From Ilumatobacteraceae bacterium (GTDB lineage: Bacteria; Actinomycetota; Acidimicrobiia; Acidimicrobiales; Ilumatobacteraceae), in assembly GCA_022425725.1 (NCBI GenBank), contig JAKMEY010000059.1, positions 1 to 64,000 on the forward strand: a stretch of 64,000 nucleotides of DNA, in the 5' to 3' direction. This document shows, one piece after another, positions 16,052 to 24,085 of this stretch (position 1 is the stretch's first letter; the number at the start of each line of letters is the position of its first letter). The notes under the pieces are model-generated. The model was not told where the DNA came from. It was given only the letters and a program-made list of their open reading frames with translations, and made no database searches. The translations under genes were made by a program, and so were the position numbers.

Positions 16052-19000
16052 TCAGGGGGCAACCGCCTCGTGGCCGAACGCAACCCGCAATTCGCCAACC
16101 GCACGAGAGGGATCAACTTGGAAGCCATCACCAAGCCTGAGAACCTGCCCTTTGGCCACTTCGATCTCAACAGGCGTATCACCCTGATGCTCTTCGATAA
16201 TGGCTTTCAATCGCTCTAAAACATGCCGATCAGGCATACCTCCGGGAAGGCGTAAACGAACAGGGCGCGAGCCACCACTTTCAAGCCCGGTGAGGGTCTC
16301 TATCTCCATTGCGATGAGACCGAGACGGCTTTCATCTCGTCGATCAAGTCGCGCTTTCACGGCAACAATGCGGTCGTCGACAATCGACTGTTGCAATGCG
16401 GCAAGCGTTCGTGGAAAGACTGTGACCTCAACTGCGGCATCAAGATCTTCAAGGGTGAAGACAGCCATTTGGTCACCCTTTTTTGTGAACTTCCTGGCGG
16501 AGGCGGTGATGATTCCGCCTACTTTCACGTGCGATCCATCTTCCATATCACTGAGGTCGACAATTGCGTGCTCGGCTCGGCGTCGAAGTGCCGACTCAAC
16601 ACCCAATAGTGGATGATCAGAAACATACAAGCCGAGCATTTCTTTCTCGGCTTTCAGACGCTCGGCTTTCGGGTATTCAACATCAGGGATGTCAATGCGT
16701 TCAACTCGACCGATCTCTGCCGAATCGTCACCGTTCCAGTCACCAAACAAACTCAACACACCCTGATCGCGTTCGCGTCGACGACTCAATGTCGACTCGA
16801 TGATGCTCTCGTGGACTGACACCAAACCGAGGCGCGGGTGCTCAAGACGGTCGAAGGCCCCGCCGTTGATGAGCGACTCCACTGTTCGTTTATGCAAGAC
16901 GGGTTCGGGAACTCGCTCAGCAAATTCGTAGAACGTGGCATACGAGCCGTTCTCATCACGCTCTTCAACGAGCTGAGAGACGAGCCCTTCACCAACATTT
17001 CTCACCGCCGACATTCCGAACAAAATTGCCCCTGGGGAGCCCACCGGAAGATCAACGTCGTCAGGGACATCTTCGCGCCGCAGTGGAGCAAAGTCAGAGA
17101 GCGACCGGTTGATGTCAGGCGGAAGCACCTTGATGCCACTCGCACGACAGTCAGCTAAATAGATCGCCGCTTTATCGAGATTGTGTTTGACGCTTGTCAG
17201 CAACGCAGAGAAGTACTCAACCGGGTAGTGCGCCTTCAAATACGCAGTCTGATAGGTGATCAGCCCATAGCCGAATGTGTGGCTCTTGTTAAATGCATAG
17301 TCAGCGAACTTTTCAATAATGTCGAACAACTGCTTGCCGAGGGCGATGCCGTAGCCAGTTGTTTCGCAGCCTTCTTCGAATTTTTGGCGCTCGGCCACCA
17401 TCAAATCGCGCTGCTTCTTACCGCACGCCTTCCGAAGGTTGTCAGCCTGGGCAAGCGAGTAGCCAGCGAATTGCTGTGCAACGCGCATCACGCTCTCTTG
17501 ATAGATCATGAGACCGAAGGTGTCGTCGAGAACCTCGCGGGCATCTTCATGGAAAAAATCGACTGGCTTTCGACCATTTTTTCGATCGGCGTAGTCGTTG
17601 TGCATGTTCTCACTCATCGGACCTGGCCGGTAGAGCGCGAGCACAGCAGAGACATCTTCAAACGAGTTCGGCGCCATCCGCCGAAGTAGCTGTCGCATCG
17701 GCGGCGACTCAAGCTGGAACACGCCGATCGTGTCACCGCTAGCGAGAAGCTCGAAGGTCTCGGCATCGTCAAGTGGGACCGAGTCGATATCAAATGATGA
17801 GTCAATCGTCGATTGAATCATCGCCTGTGTATCGGTGATCACGTCAAGGTTCCGAAGACCAAGAAAGTCCATCTTCAGCAAACCGAGATCTTCAACCCCG
17901 TGCATTTCGTATTGGGTGACCACCGGTGCGTCTTCGGGGGGCTTCCCACTCTCAGGTTTGCGTTGAATTGGCAGATACTCAGTCACCGGCTCTTTGGTGA
18001 TGACGACAGCAGCAGCGTGAATGCCATCGGAACGCTTCAAACCTTCAAGACCTTTGGCCACATCGACAACACTTTTCACGTCATCGTCCGACTCATACAT
18101 GGCCCGAAGCTCAGACGCCGCCTTGTAGCCATCCGCGTATTTCTCGTTCTCCTCAAAACAGTACTTCAGCGGAGTGTCGCGCCCCATGACAAGCGGTGGC
18201 ATCGCCTTTGCCACGCGGTCTCCGACGGCATACGGATAGCCGAGCACTCGCGCTGCGTCGCGAACCGCGTTCCTCGCCTTGATCGTCCCGAAGGTGATGA
18301 TCTGCGCAACGTGATCTCGGCCGTACTTTTCAGCCGCATAGCGGATCATTTCGTCTCGGTATCTGGAGTCGAAGTCCATGTCGATGTCGGGCATTGAAAT
18401 GCGGGAGGGGTTCAAAAACCGCTCAAACAGCAAGTCGTACTTGATCGGGTCAAGATCGGTGATCCACAGGCAATATGCAACGGCGCAACCGGCGGCTGAT
18501 CCACGGCCAGGGCCAACTCGAATTCCTGTATCGCGGGCATGCCGAATGAGATCCCACGTCACAAGAAAATACGATGAGAACCCCATCGTTGCAATGACTT
18601 CGAGTTCGTACGACACCCGCTCAACAACGCTGTTGGGCAAGCTTGCTCCCCAGCGCCGCTTTGCCCCTTCCCATGTGAGGTGTTCGAGGTAGGCGCGGTC
18701 ATCGTCGAAACCGTCTGGGAGCGGGAAGTTCGGCAGCAATGCCTCTCCAAAGGTGATCTCGACATCAGCTCGTTCTGCGATCCACAACGTGTTGTCGCAA
18801 GCCTCGGGAACCTCCCGGAACTGTTCACGCATTTCTGCGGCTGGTTTCAAATAGTGCTCGTGCCCTTCAAACCTGAATCGATTTGCGTCGCTCATAAGCG
18901 AGCCGGTTTGCACGCAGAGCAAGGCGTCGTGAGCCGCATGATCTTCACGATGCGTGTAGTGAGAATCATTTGTGGCGAGCAGCGGAGCACCAATTCGTTT

Positions 19001-19624
19001 TCCGATGTCGATGAGTTGAGGATTTGTGCGCTTTTGGTCTGCAAGACCGTGATCTTGCAATTCGATAAAGAGATTGTCTTTGCCGAAAATGTCCTGCAGA
19101 CGCGCCGCTTTCTCTAGAGCCCCAGACTCATCGCCGCGCAACAGTGACTGCAACACGTGGCCTCCGAGGCAGCCAGTCGTCGCAATCAGCCCATCGGAGT
19201 ATCTCTCGAGGAGTTCCCAGTCAATTCTCGGCTTGTAGTAATAGCCCTCGAGAAACGCAAGGCTTGAAAGCTGAATGAGATTGCGGTAACCGGTTTGGTT
19301 CTCTGCAAGCAATGTCAGGTGGTAGTAGAGCTTCTGACCCGCCTCGGTATCACCACCTGAATCGTCGAGTCGGCCTCGACGAGTCGGCCGCTCGTACCGG
19401 CTGTCGTGAGCCATGTAAGCCTCGGTGCCGATGATCGGTTTGATGCCGCGATTCCGGCATTCTTTGTAAAACTCGAGCGTTCCGTACATGTTGCCGTGAT
19501 CGGTAATTCCGATTGCTGGCTGACCGTCTGCAACGGCGGTCGCCACGAGTTCATCGAGCCGCGCTGCCCCATCGAGCATCGAAAATTCTGTGTGGACGTG
19601 GAGGTGGGTAAATGAATCGGTCAC
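16052..19624 (-). CDS. dnaE: DNA polymerase III alpha subunit (DnaE1 type)
   Basis: 1,190 residues from GTG 19624. The replicative polymerase. The N-terminal PHP domain opens with HLHVHTEFSMLDGAA and keeps the metal-binding residues seen in actinobacterial DnaE1 (His/His/Asp at the start, ITDHGNMYG, GTEAYMA, YYHLTLLAEN, TTGCLGG, NDSHYTHRE), so the intrinsic PHP proofreading exonuclease is probably active. The catalytic aspartates lie in MPDIDMDFD near residue 412. Further on are GPGRGSAAG, the helix-hairpin-helix region and a C-terminal OB fold (HVKVGGIITASARKFTKKG, about residue 1045). Full length for DnaE1 and longer than the error-prone DnaE2 type would suggest. Confidence 0.95.
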   Translation of the reverse strand: MTDSFTHLHVHTEFSMLDGAARLDELVATAVADGQPAIGITDHGNMYGTLEFYKECRNRGIKPIIGTEAYMAHDSRYERPTRRGRLDDSGGDTEAGQKLYYHLTLLAENQTGYRNLIQLSSLAFLEGYYYKPRIDWELLERYSDGLIATTGCLGGHVLQSLLRGDESGALEKAARLQDIFGKDNLFIELQDHGLADQKRTNPQLIDIGKRIGAPLLATNDSHYTHREDHAAHDALLCVQTGSLMSDANRFRFEGHEHYLKPAAEMREQFREVPEACDNTLWIAERADVEITFGEALLPNFPLPDGFDDDRAYLEHLTWEGAKRRWGASLPNSVVERVSYELEVIATMGFSSYFLVTWDLIRHARDTGIRVGPGRGSAAGCAVAYCLWITDLDPIKYDLLFERFLNPSRISMPDIDMDFDSRYRDEMIRYAAEKYGRDHVAQIITFGTIKARNAVRDAARVLGYPYAVGDRVAKAMPPLVMGRDTPLKYCFEENEKYADGYKAASELRAMYESDDDVKSVVDVAKGLEGLKRSDGIHAAAVVITKEPVTEYLPIQRKPESGKPPEDAPVVTQYEMHGVEDLGLLKMDFLGLRNLDVITDTQAMIQSTIDSSFDIDSVPLDDAETFELLASGDTIGVFQLESPPMRQLLRRMAPNSFEDVSAVLALYRPGPMSENMHNDYADRKNGRKPVDFFHEDAREVLDDTFGLMIYQESVMRVAQQFAGYSLAQADNLRKACGKKQRDLMVAERQKFEEGCETTGYGIALGKQLFDIIEKFADYAFNKSHTFGYGLITYQTAYLKAHYPVEYFSALLTSVKHNLDKAAIYLADCRASGIKVLPPDINRSLSDFAPLRREDVPDDVDLPVGSPGAILFGMSAVRNVGEGLVSQLVEERDENGSYATFYEFAERVPEPVLHKRTVESLINGGAFDRLEHPRLGLVSVHESIIESTLSRRRERDQGVLSLFGDWNGDDSAEIGRVERIDIPDVEYPKAERLKAEKEMLGLYVSDHPLLGVESALRRRAEHAIVDLSDMEDGSHVKVGGIITASARKFTKKGDQMAVFTLEDLDAAVEVTVFPRTLAALQQSIVDDRIVAVKARLDRRDESRLGLIAMEIETLTGLESGGSRPVRLRLPGGMPDRHVLERLKAIIEEHQGDTPVEIEVAKGQVLRLGDGFQVDPSRAVGELRVAFGHEAVAP

Positions 19625-19738
19625 GTAGTTGGCACGAAGGTCTCAGTGGGTCGGCAATAAATGGTTTCTCACGCCCGAATTACAGGTGTGTGATCTATCG
19701 ACTGTACCAGAGCGCCTACTGCGCATTGCCATAGACAT

Positions 19739-20212
19739 TTACAGGTACGTACCATTGCGCTCAGCAGGATCCGCACCATTCGATGGCAACTGCCGCATCT
19801 GTTCAAACTGCTGTTTTGCTGCCACCTGCTGCGCAAATAGTGCCGCCTGAATGCCGTGAAAGAGACCCTCAAGCCAACCCACAAGTTGCGCTTGAGCGAC
19901 CCGAAGTTCAGCCTCGCTAGGAATGTCATCTCCGTTGAATGGAAGAGCGATCATCTTCAACTCTTCTTGAAGGTCGGGTGAAAGTGCCTCGGACAGCTCG
20001 ATCACTGACCGCTCGTAAATCTCGGCAAGCCGCTCGCGGCTCGCCTCGTCAAGTGGAGCTTGCCGAACCTCTTCGAGCAGCTGTTTCACCATCGAACCAA
20101 TGCGAAGCACCTTTCCAGGCTCAGTGATTGACTCTTCTGCATTAACGAGTTCGTCTTCTGATTTCTCGCCGTCAGAAACAATCTCGGGATACTCAACGCC
20201 ACTTTCAGTCAT
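19739..20212 (-). CDS. bpa: Bacterial proteasome activator Bpa/PafE-like (DUF2587)
   Basis: 157 residues. Strongly resembles mycobacterial Bpa (Rv3780), an ATP-independent ring that opens the gate of the 20S proteasome. The match covers GKVLRIGSMVKQLLEEVR, APLDEASRERL, IPSEAELRVAQAQLVGW and LEGLFHGIQAALFAQQ. The acidic, variable N-terminus is as expected. The C-terminus here is NGTYL, against the GQYL gate-opening tail known from mycobacteria; the penultimate Tyr-Leu is kept. No proteasome genes (prcA, prcB, mpa, pup) are in the window. Begins after a GGACGGAG-like ribosome site and is followed by dnaE after 114 bases. Confidence 0.9.
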   Translation of the reverse strand: MTESGVEYPEIVSDGEKSEDELVNAEESITEPGKVLRIGSMVKQLLEEVRQAPLDEASRERLAEIYERSVIELSEALSPDLQEELKMIALPFNGDDIPSEAELRVAQAQLVGWLEGLFHGIQAALFAQQVAAKQQFEQMRQLPSNGADPAERNGTYL

Positions 20213-20274
20213 ACAGGCTCCGTCCTTTCAATGAACGCCAACTTTGCTCATTCGGATGAACGATCACCCAAAGT

Positions 20275-21429
20275 TTACCCGCGGCCCTGACCAGCAATCA
20301 GCGGAACGAGTACTTCGTCTTCGGTGAGCGACCCGTGTCGACAGATGAGATTGAACGGACCTGAATCTGCTTCTTCAAACAAGCTCACCGGCGCGAACGG
20401 AGCGATCACCACATCACCAAGACGTCCGTTCATTGGCGCAGGAAAATGTGGACCAAACCAGCATTCTTCGATCACCTCTGATCGACGGCGCACCCATGCG
20501 AAATCACCAAACTCCTCACACGCGGCCTCAAAAAGTTCGTCCTCCGCCCCTGGGCGGGCATGCATCCACCGCATTCGGCCCTCCCCTGACTGCAGTTCAA
20601 CCACTCGAAGCACATCATCACTCGGGTAGACAAGTCGGTCGCCGACCTCCACTTGGCCATGGTCTGCAGTGACGAGCACGACCGCATCACGCGGTAGACG
20701 GTTGAGCAAGTCGTCAACCATTCGGTCGGCAGATGCGAGCTCGGCGTCATAAAACTCTCCGAACCCTCGCTCATGAGCAATTTTGTCGACGCCCGGGTAG
20801 TAGGCATGCACAAACGTCGCGCCACTCTTGACGAGCTCAGAAACGACCACCGGCAGAGATGACAGCGCCCGATACCCATGCGCAACACCTCCGAAGAGGT
20901 GCGCATCTGAAAACGATGACCCGATGAGTTCCTGGCTCGTCACATACGGAACACGCTGGCCGCAGAATGCTCTCGCCGGCTGCAGCTCGCGGGGTGATAC
21001 ATCATGTCGACGAACGCCCTCATCGGTTGCCCAGCGCAACATATTCGTCACAGCTCCTCGCATGAGCATCCGATAGCCGAGAATTCCGTGTTCCGCCGGG
21101 GTGAGTCCCGTTGCTATCGATGACAGCGCAGTGGCGGTCGTACTCGGAGCGACCGTGGAAATCGGCCCTCCTGCGAGGGAATTCAACACCGGCGCAACAT
21201 CGGCGCGCTCTCCGAGCTGCCGCCAGCCGAGTCCGTCGAGCACGAGGACGACAACTGCAGAGGCATCGGCAACAGCCGAAGGCATCCAATCGGGCAAGTC
21301 GGCGCCACCGAGTACCCCAGGGATGATGCCACAGACGTTTGCACCGCCGTACTCAGGAATACATGGAGTCGGATCACCATTCCGCTCAATCGGAGAGCTG
21401 GAGAAAGGTTGAACATCGCTCACCACCAC
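20275..21429 (-). CDS. Type I phosphodiesterase/nucleotide pyrophosphatase family protein
   Basis: 384 residues from the first of three consecutive GTG codons (21429). An alkaline-phosphatase-superfamily enzyme of the PF01663 type. The metal and nucleophile sites are visible: VLVLDGLGWRQL (metal Asp), APSTTATALSSIATG (nucleophile Thr and TA-TS-type helix), AEHGILGYRML, YYPGVDKIAHERG (Asp/His pair) and VVLVTADHGQVEVG (D-H-G). No signal peptide or membrane segment is evident, so it is probably cytosolic. The substrate (nucleotide or phospholipid phosphodiester) cannot be told from sequence. Divergent from the Rrf2 regulator, which might control it. Confidence 0.85.
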   Translation of the reverse strand: MVVSDVQPFSSSPIERNGDPTPCIPEYGGANVCGIIPGVLGGADLPDWMPSAVADASAVVVLVLDGLGWRQLGERADVAPVLNSLAGGPISTVAPSTTATALSSIATGLTPAEHGILGYRMLMRGAVTNMLRWATDEGVRRHDVSPRELQPARAFCGQRVPYVTSQELIGSSFSDAHLFGGVAHGYRALSSLPVVVSELVKSGATFVHAYYPGVDKIAHERGFGEFYDAELASADRMVDDLLNRLPRDAVVLVTADHGQVEVGDRLVYPSDDVLRVVELQSGEGRMRWMHARPGAEDELFEAACEEFGDFAWVRRRSEVIEECWFGPHFPAPMNGRLGDVVIAPFAPVSLFEEADSGPFNLICRHGSLTEDEVLVPLIAGQGRG

Positions 21430-21526
21430 AGTCCATCAGCGCAGATCGTCAACGTCAACTCGATGACCAGATGCTCGAATTGTCTGCCCGCTGTGCTGCA
21501 AGGCCACGAACCACCGAGCCGTCGCC

Positions 21527-21532
21527 TACTAT
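21527..21532 (+). promoter_or_regulatory. Predicted -10 element giving a leaderless Rrf2 mRNA
   Basis: TACTAT, close to the TATAAT consensus, ends six bases before the GTG start of the Rrf2 gene, so transcription would begin at or next to the start codon. No convincing -35 hexamer is seen at 16-18 bases upstream, which is common in actinobacteria. There is no Shine-Dalgarno sequence, in keeping with leaderless translation. Confidence 0.4.
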
Positions 21533-21538
21533 GAGGGC

Positions 21539-21985
21539 GTGCGGGTTTCAACAAGGGGTGACTATGCCTGTCGGGCATTGCTCTCCCTTGCTCTTCGGGC
21601 CGACGACTCCGGCCCGACCTCAGTTCGAGACATTGCCGAGCGCACCGCACTCCCCCAGCCATACCTCGAGCAAATCTTGCTTGCGCTCAAAGGCGCAGGG
21701 ATTGTTCGTTCCAAACGAGGTGTGGGAGGCGGTTACGTTCTCGCTCGCAAACCTGCCGACATTCGCCTGTCGGAGATCCTCTCGGCAGTTGATGGCCCCA
21801 TCACACTCGGAGATTTCGGCGAACCTCACACCGACGGGGCATGTGACCATGAGGGCCAGTGTGTCCTGCTCTCTATTTGGAATGCGGCCGGTGATGTCAT
21901 GCGCTCACATCTCGACGGCTACACCCTCGACGCAATCGTTGATATGGCATCAGGGGATGCACCCTGGCCGTCAGTCTCCGAGTGA
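21539..21985 (+). CDS. Rrf2 family transcriptional regulator
   Basis: 148 residues from GTG. Rrf2 proteins are small dimeric winged-helix regulators, many sensing iron-sulfur status, nitric oxide or redox state. The N-terminus RVSTRGDYACRALLSLAL, the recognition region SVRDIAERTALPQPYLEQIL and the wing SKRGVGGGYVLAR are characteristic. The sensor region has only two cysteines (GACDHEGQC, C-x5-C), where IscR and NsrR have three, so a complete [Fe-S] ligand set of that type is not visible; other residues could substitute. Divergent from the phosphodiesterase gene, and its 3' end overlaps the convergent rluD gene by 15 bases. Confidence 0.9.
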   Translation: MRVSTRGDYACRALLSLALRADDSGPTSVRDIAERTALPQPYLEQILLALKGAGIVRSKRGVGGGYVLARKPADIRLSEILSAVDGPITLGDFGEPHTDGACDHEGQCVLLSIWNAAGDVMRSHLDGYTLDAIVDMASGDAPWPSVSE

Positions 21986-22912
21986 TTCGACGTCGATCGG
22001 CTCAAGCTCGGACAGCATCTCTCGGAGATCTGCTGCAAGTTCACTCGAGAAAGCCACCCGGCCCTCACCATTTGGGTGGTCAAACTCAAGTCGCGCTGCG
22101 TGAAGAAACGGACGTTCCATACCCAGTGTGGGACGACGTTGGCCATACCACGGGTCACCAATGAGCGGGTGCCCAATCGACGAGAGATGTACTCGAATTT
22201 GATGGGTTCGGCCGGTTTCCAATGAACATTCAAGTAACGCGCAATCGACCGGAGACACGTAGCGGGAGACAATTTCGTACTCGGTGCGTGAATCACGGCC
22301 GTCGGCGACTACTGCCATCTTGAGCGGGTCGCGTCGAGATCGCCCAATTGGTGCGTCAATCACACCATGCAACGCTGTTGGGTGCCCCCACACGAGTGCC
22401 TTGTACATGCGTGTTGCCGAGTGGTCCGCAAACTGGGGAACAAGCTCGTCGTACGCATGTTGGGTTCGTGCAACGACGAGCAAACCCGTGCTGCCGGCGT
22501 CAAGACGATGCACTATGCCCGGTCGATGTGGTTCACCAACTTCAGCAATTTCAGGGAACTCCGCGAGCAAGCCGTTAACGAGCGTCTTCGAGTCATTTCC
22601 CGCACCAGGGTGAACGACCAGCCCTGCATGCTTGTCGACGACGATGACATGCTCATCAACATGGATAATGGAGACTTCGACCGTGTGGTCTGCTTCTGGG
22701 AAGGTTTCGCCCGGCACCTGTGAAGGATCTACCGATACTTCTTGACCCTCAACTAAACGGACCTTTCCACTTGTTTCGACGCTGCCATCGACGTGCACGG
22801 CACCTCGCTCAACAAGACCAGAGGCGACAGACCTGGAGACGTCAAGAATGAATGCGACGATTCGGTCAACTCGTTCACCATGCAGTGCGCTCGGAACGAT
22901 CTCAACGATCAT
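21971..22912 (-). CDS. rluD: RluD-type 23S rRNA pseudouridine synthase
   Basis: 313 residues from ATG 22912, which overlaps the lspA end by 11 bases. Converts uridines of large-subunit rRNA to pseudouridine. An S4-like RNA-binding domain (ERVDRIVAFILDVSRS) precedes the catalytic domain with HRPGIVHRLDAGSTGLLV (catalytic Asp in HRLD), the strand YKALVWG and the C-terminal TGRTHQIRVHLSSIGHPL and FLHAARLEF. Position directly after lspA is the standard actinobacterial order. Which uridines are modified cannot be read here. Confidence 0.93.
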   Translation of the reverse strand: MIVEIVPSALHGERVDRIVAFILDVSRSVASGLVERGAVHVDGSVETSGKVRLVEGQEVSVDPSQVPGETFPEADHTVEVSIIHVDEHVIVVDKHAGLVVHPGAGNDSKTLVNGLLAEFPEIAEVGEPHRPGIVHRLDAGSTGLLVVARTQHAYDELVPQFADHSATRMYKALVWGHPTALHGVIDAPIGRSRRDPLKMAVVADGRDSRTEYEIVSRYVSPVDCALLECSLETGRTHQIRVHLSSIGHPLIGDPWYGQRRPTLGMERPFLHAARLEFDHPNGEGRVAFSSELAADLREMLSELEPIDVESLGD

Positions 22913-23411
22913 CGGTGACACTCCTGCCACTGGAGCGACTGCGCCGAGAATCGAGGAACACGGTCAAGATCAGTAGACCGGCGCCAAAATTGATCGCTAT
23001 ATCTGCGACGTTAAAGACGGGAAACCAACCAAAATCGATGAAGTCGACCACGGCGCCCCTCAACACGCCTGGTGAACGGAAAATTCGGTCGAGAAGGTTG
23101 CCGGTGGCACCTCCAACGAGGGTGCCAATTGCAATTCGATAGACGAGCCGTGGTTGTCGCGAAACCGACCGGGCAAGCACCAGGACGATGAGGAATGCGC
23201 CGACCGCAATCACCGGCCCAATTGATGAGCCAGCCCCAAATGCCATACCTGTGTTGTAGGTCAAGCGGAACTTCAACGTCCAGACCACATCGACTGAACT
23301 GTCGGACAGGCGGCTTACCGCCAGCGATTTCGTGAGTTGGTCAACTGCGGTAACGGCCGCTGCGAGGACCCAAGCGACAAGCAGCTCGGGTCGCCGCACC
23401 GAGTTTGTCAT
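22902..23411 (-). CDS. lspA: Lipoprotein signal peptidase (signal peptidase II)
   Basis: 169 residues with four predicted membrane spans. Cleaves the signal peptide of prolipoproteins after lipidation at the Cys; the two lipoproteins in this window would be substrates. The N-terminal span contains AVDQLTKSLAV, followed by the conserved YNTGMAFG. The two catalytic aspartates of this aspartyl protease are in GNLLDRI and VFNVADIAI. The start overlaps the stop of the DksA-like gene (ATGA), and its own end overlaps rluD, so the three genes are translationally coupled. Confidence 0.95.
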   Translation of the reverse strand: MTNSVRRPELLVAWVLAAAVTAVDQLTKSLAVSRLSDSSVDVVWTLKFRLTYNTGMAFGAGSSIGPVIAVGAFLIVLVLARSVSRQPRLVYRIAIGTLVGGATGNLLDRIFRSPGVLRGAVVDFIDFGWFPVFNVADIAINFGAGLLILTVFLDSRRSRSSGRSVTDDR

Positions 23412-24046
23412 CGTCGACCAATCCCTCCAACCTTCTCCTCGACGAGCTCACTAGCCCATGGGATGGCCTCAAGCCGAGGACGAGGAATCGGTTGCATCGA
23501 CAGAACTGAGTAGCCGTAGGTGCCGGCCTCCATGCGAGCGAGTGCTTCTTCGATCTCGACGACCGACTCGCGAGCCTGTGCGCTCAGCGCAAGATCACGC
23601 TCACGTTCGACCACCATGGTGTCGCCCTCTCCTCCCTCGTCATCGAATTGCACATCGCCCATCTCGGCTTCTTCGATGAGGCTTGTCGCCTCTGCATCAA
23701 GTTGGTCGGCTTGGCCGATGAGGCGCGCTCGCTCTGCGATGAGGAGCGCTCGCTGAGACTTCAAGAACTTGACATCAAAGTCCTTCGTGTAGGCAATTCC
23801 ATCTTTTGTCCGACCACGAACCTTCGGTAGCTCAGGTGCTGACGAGACCGCTTTCTTCGCTGGTGCAGCCTTCTTCGCTGGTGCAGGCTTCTTCGCTGGT
23901 GCAGCCTTCTTCGCCGGGGCTTTCTTCGCTGGCGCAGCCTTCTTCGCTGGCGCAGCCTTCTTCGCTGGCGCAGCCTTCTTCGCGGGGGCTTTCTTCGCCG
24001 GCGCAGCCTTCTTCGGCGGTGCTTTCTTACTTGATGATGAAGCCAT
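23408..24046 (-). CDS. DksA/TraR-fold protein with Lys/Ala/Pro-rich tail and no zinc cysteines
   Basis: 212 residues. Residues about 1-70 are a repetitive basic tail of KKAAPA and KKAPA units with 11 KK pairs, like C-terminal tails of mycobacterial HupB and histone H1. Residues about 80-205 match the TraR/DksA family: a coiled coil (FLKSQRALLIAERARLIGQA .. VVEIEEALARMEAGTYGY) and the family end-motif QPIPRPRLEAIPWA. In classical members GTYGYC-xx-C begins a zinc finger; here it reads GYSVLS, and the second Cys pair is also missing, so no zinc finger can form. A role as an RNA polymerase or nucleic-acid binding protein is inference. It sits between ileS and lspA in a coupled operon. Confidence 0.85.
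   Translation of the reverse strand: MASSSSKKAPPKKAAPAKKAPAKKAAPAKKAAPAKKAAPAKKAPAKKAAPAKKPAPAKKAAPAKKAVSSAPELPKVRGRTKDGIAYTKDFDVKFLKSQRALLIAERARLIGQADQLDAEATSLIEEAEMGDVQFDDEGGEGDTMVVERERDLALSAQARESVVEIEEALARMEAGTYGYSVLSMQPIPRPRLEAIPWASELVEEKVGGIGRR
23851..24025 (-). repeat. 15/18-bp tandem coding repeats for KKAPA and KKAAPA
   Basis: Imperfect tandem copies of an 18-bp unit (plus-strand gcagccttcttcgctggc) interspersed with 15-bp versions. They encode the Lys/Ala/Pro-rich tail of the DksA-like protein. Such runs are prone to length change by slippage, so copy number may differ between strains. Frame is maintained throughout. Confidence 0.85.
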
Positions 24047-24085
24047 AACTCTCTCCCTTACAGCAGCCCCAGAAGTTACCTGTTT

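Noticed and set aside
23806-24048. Plus-strand frame rich in Gln/Pro/Ser repeats
   Set aside because: It is the antisense shadow of the KKAAPA-coding repeats.
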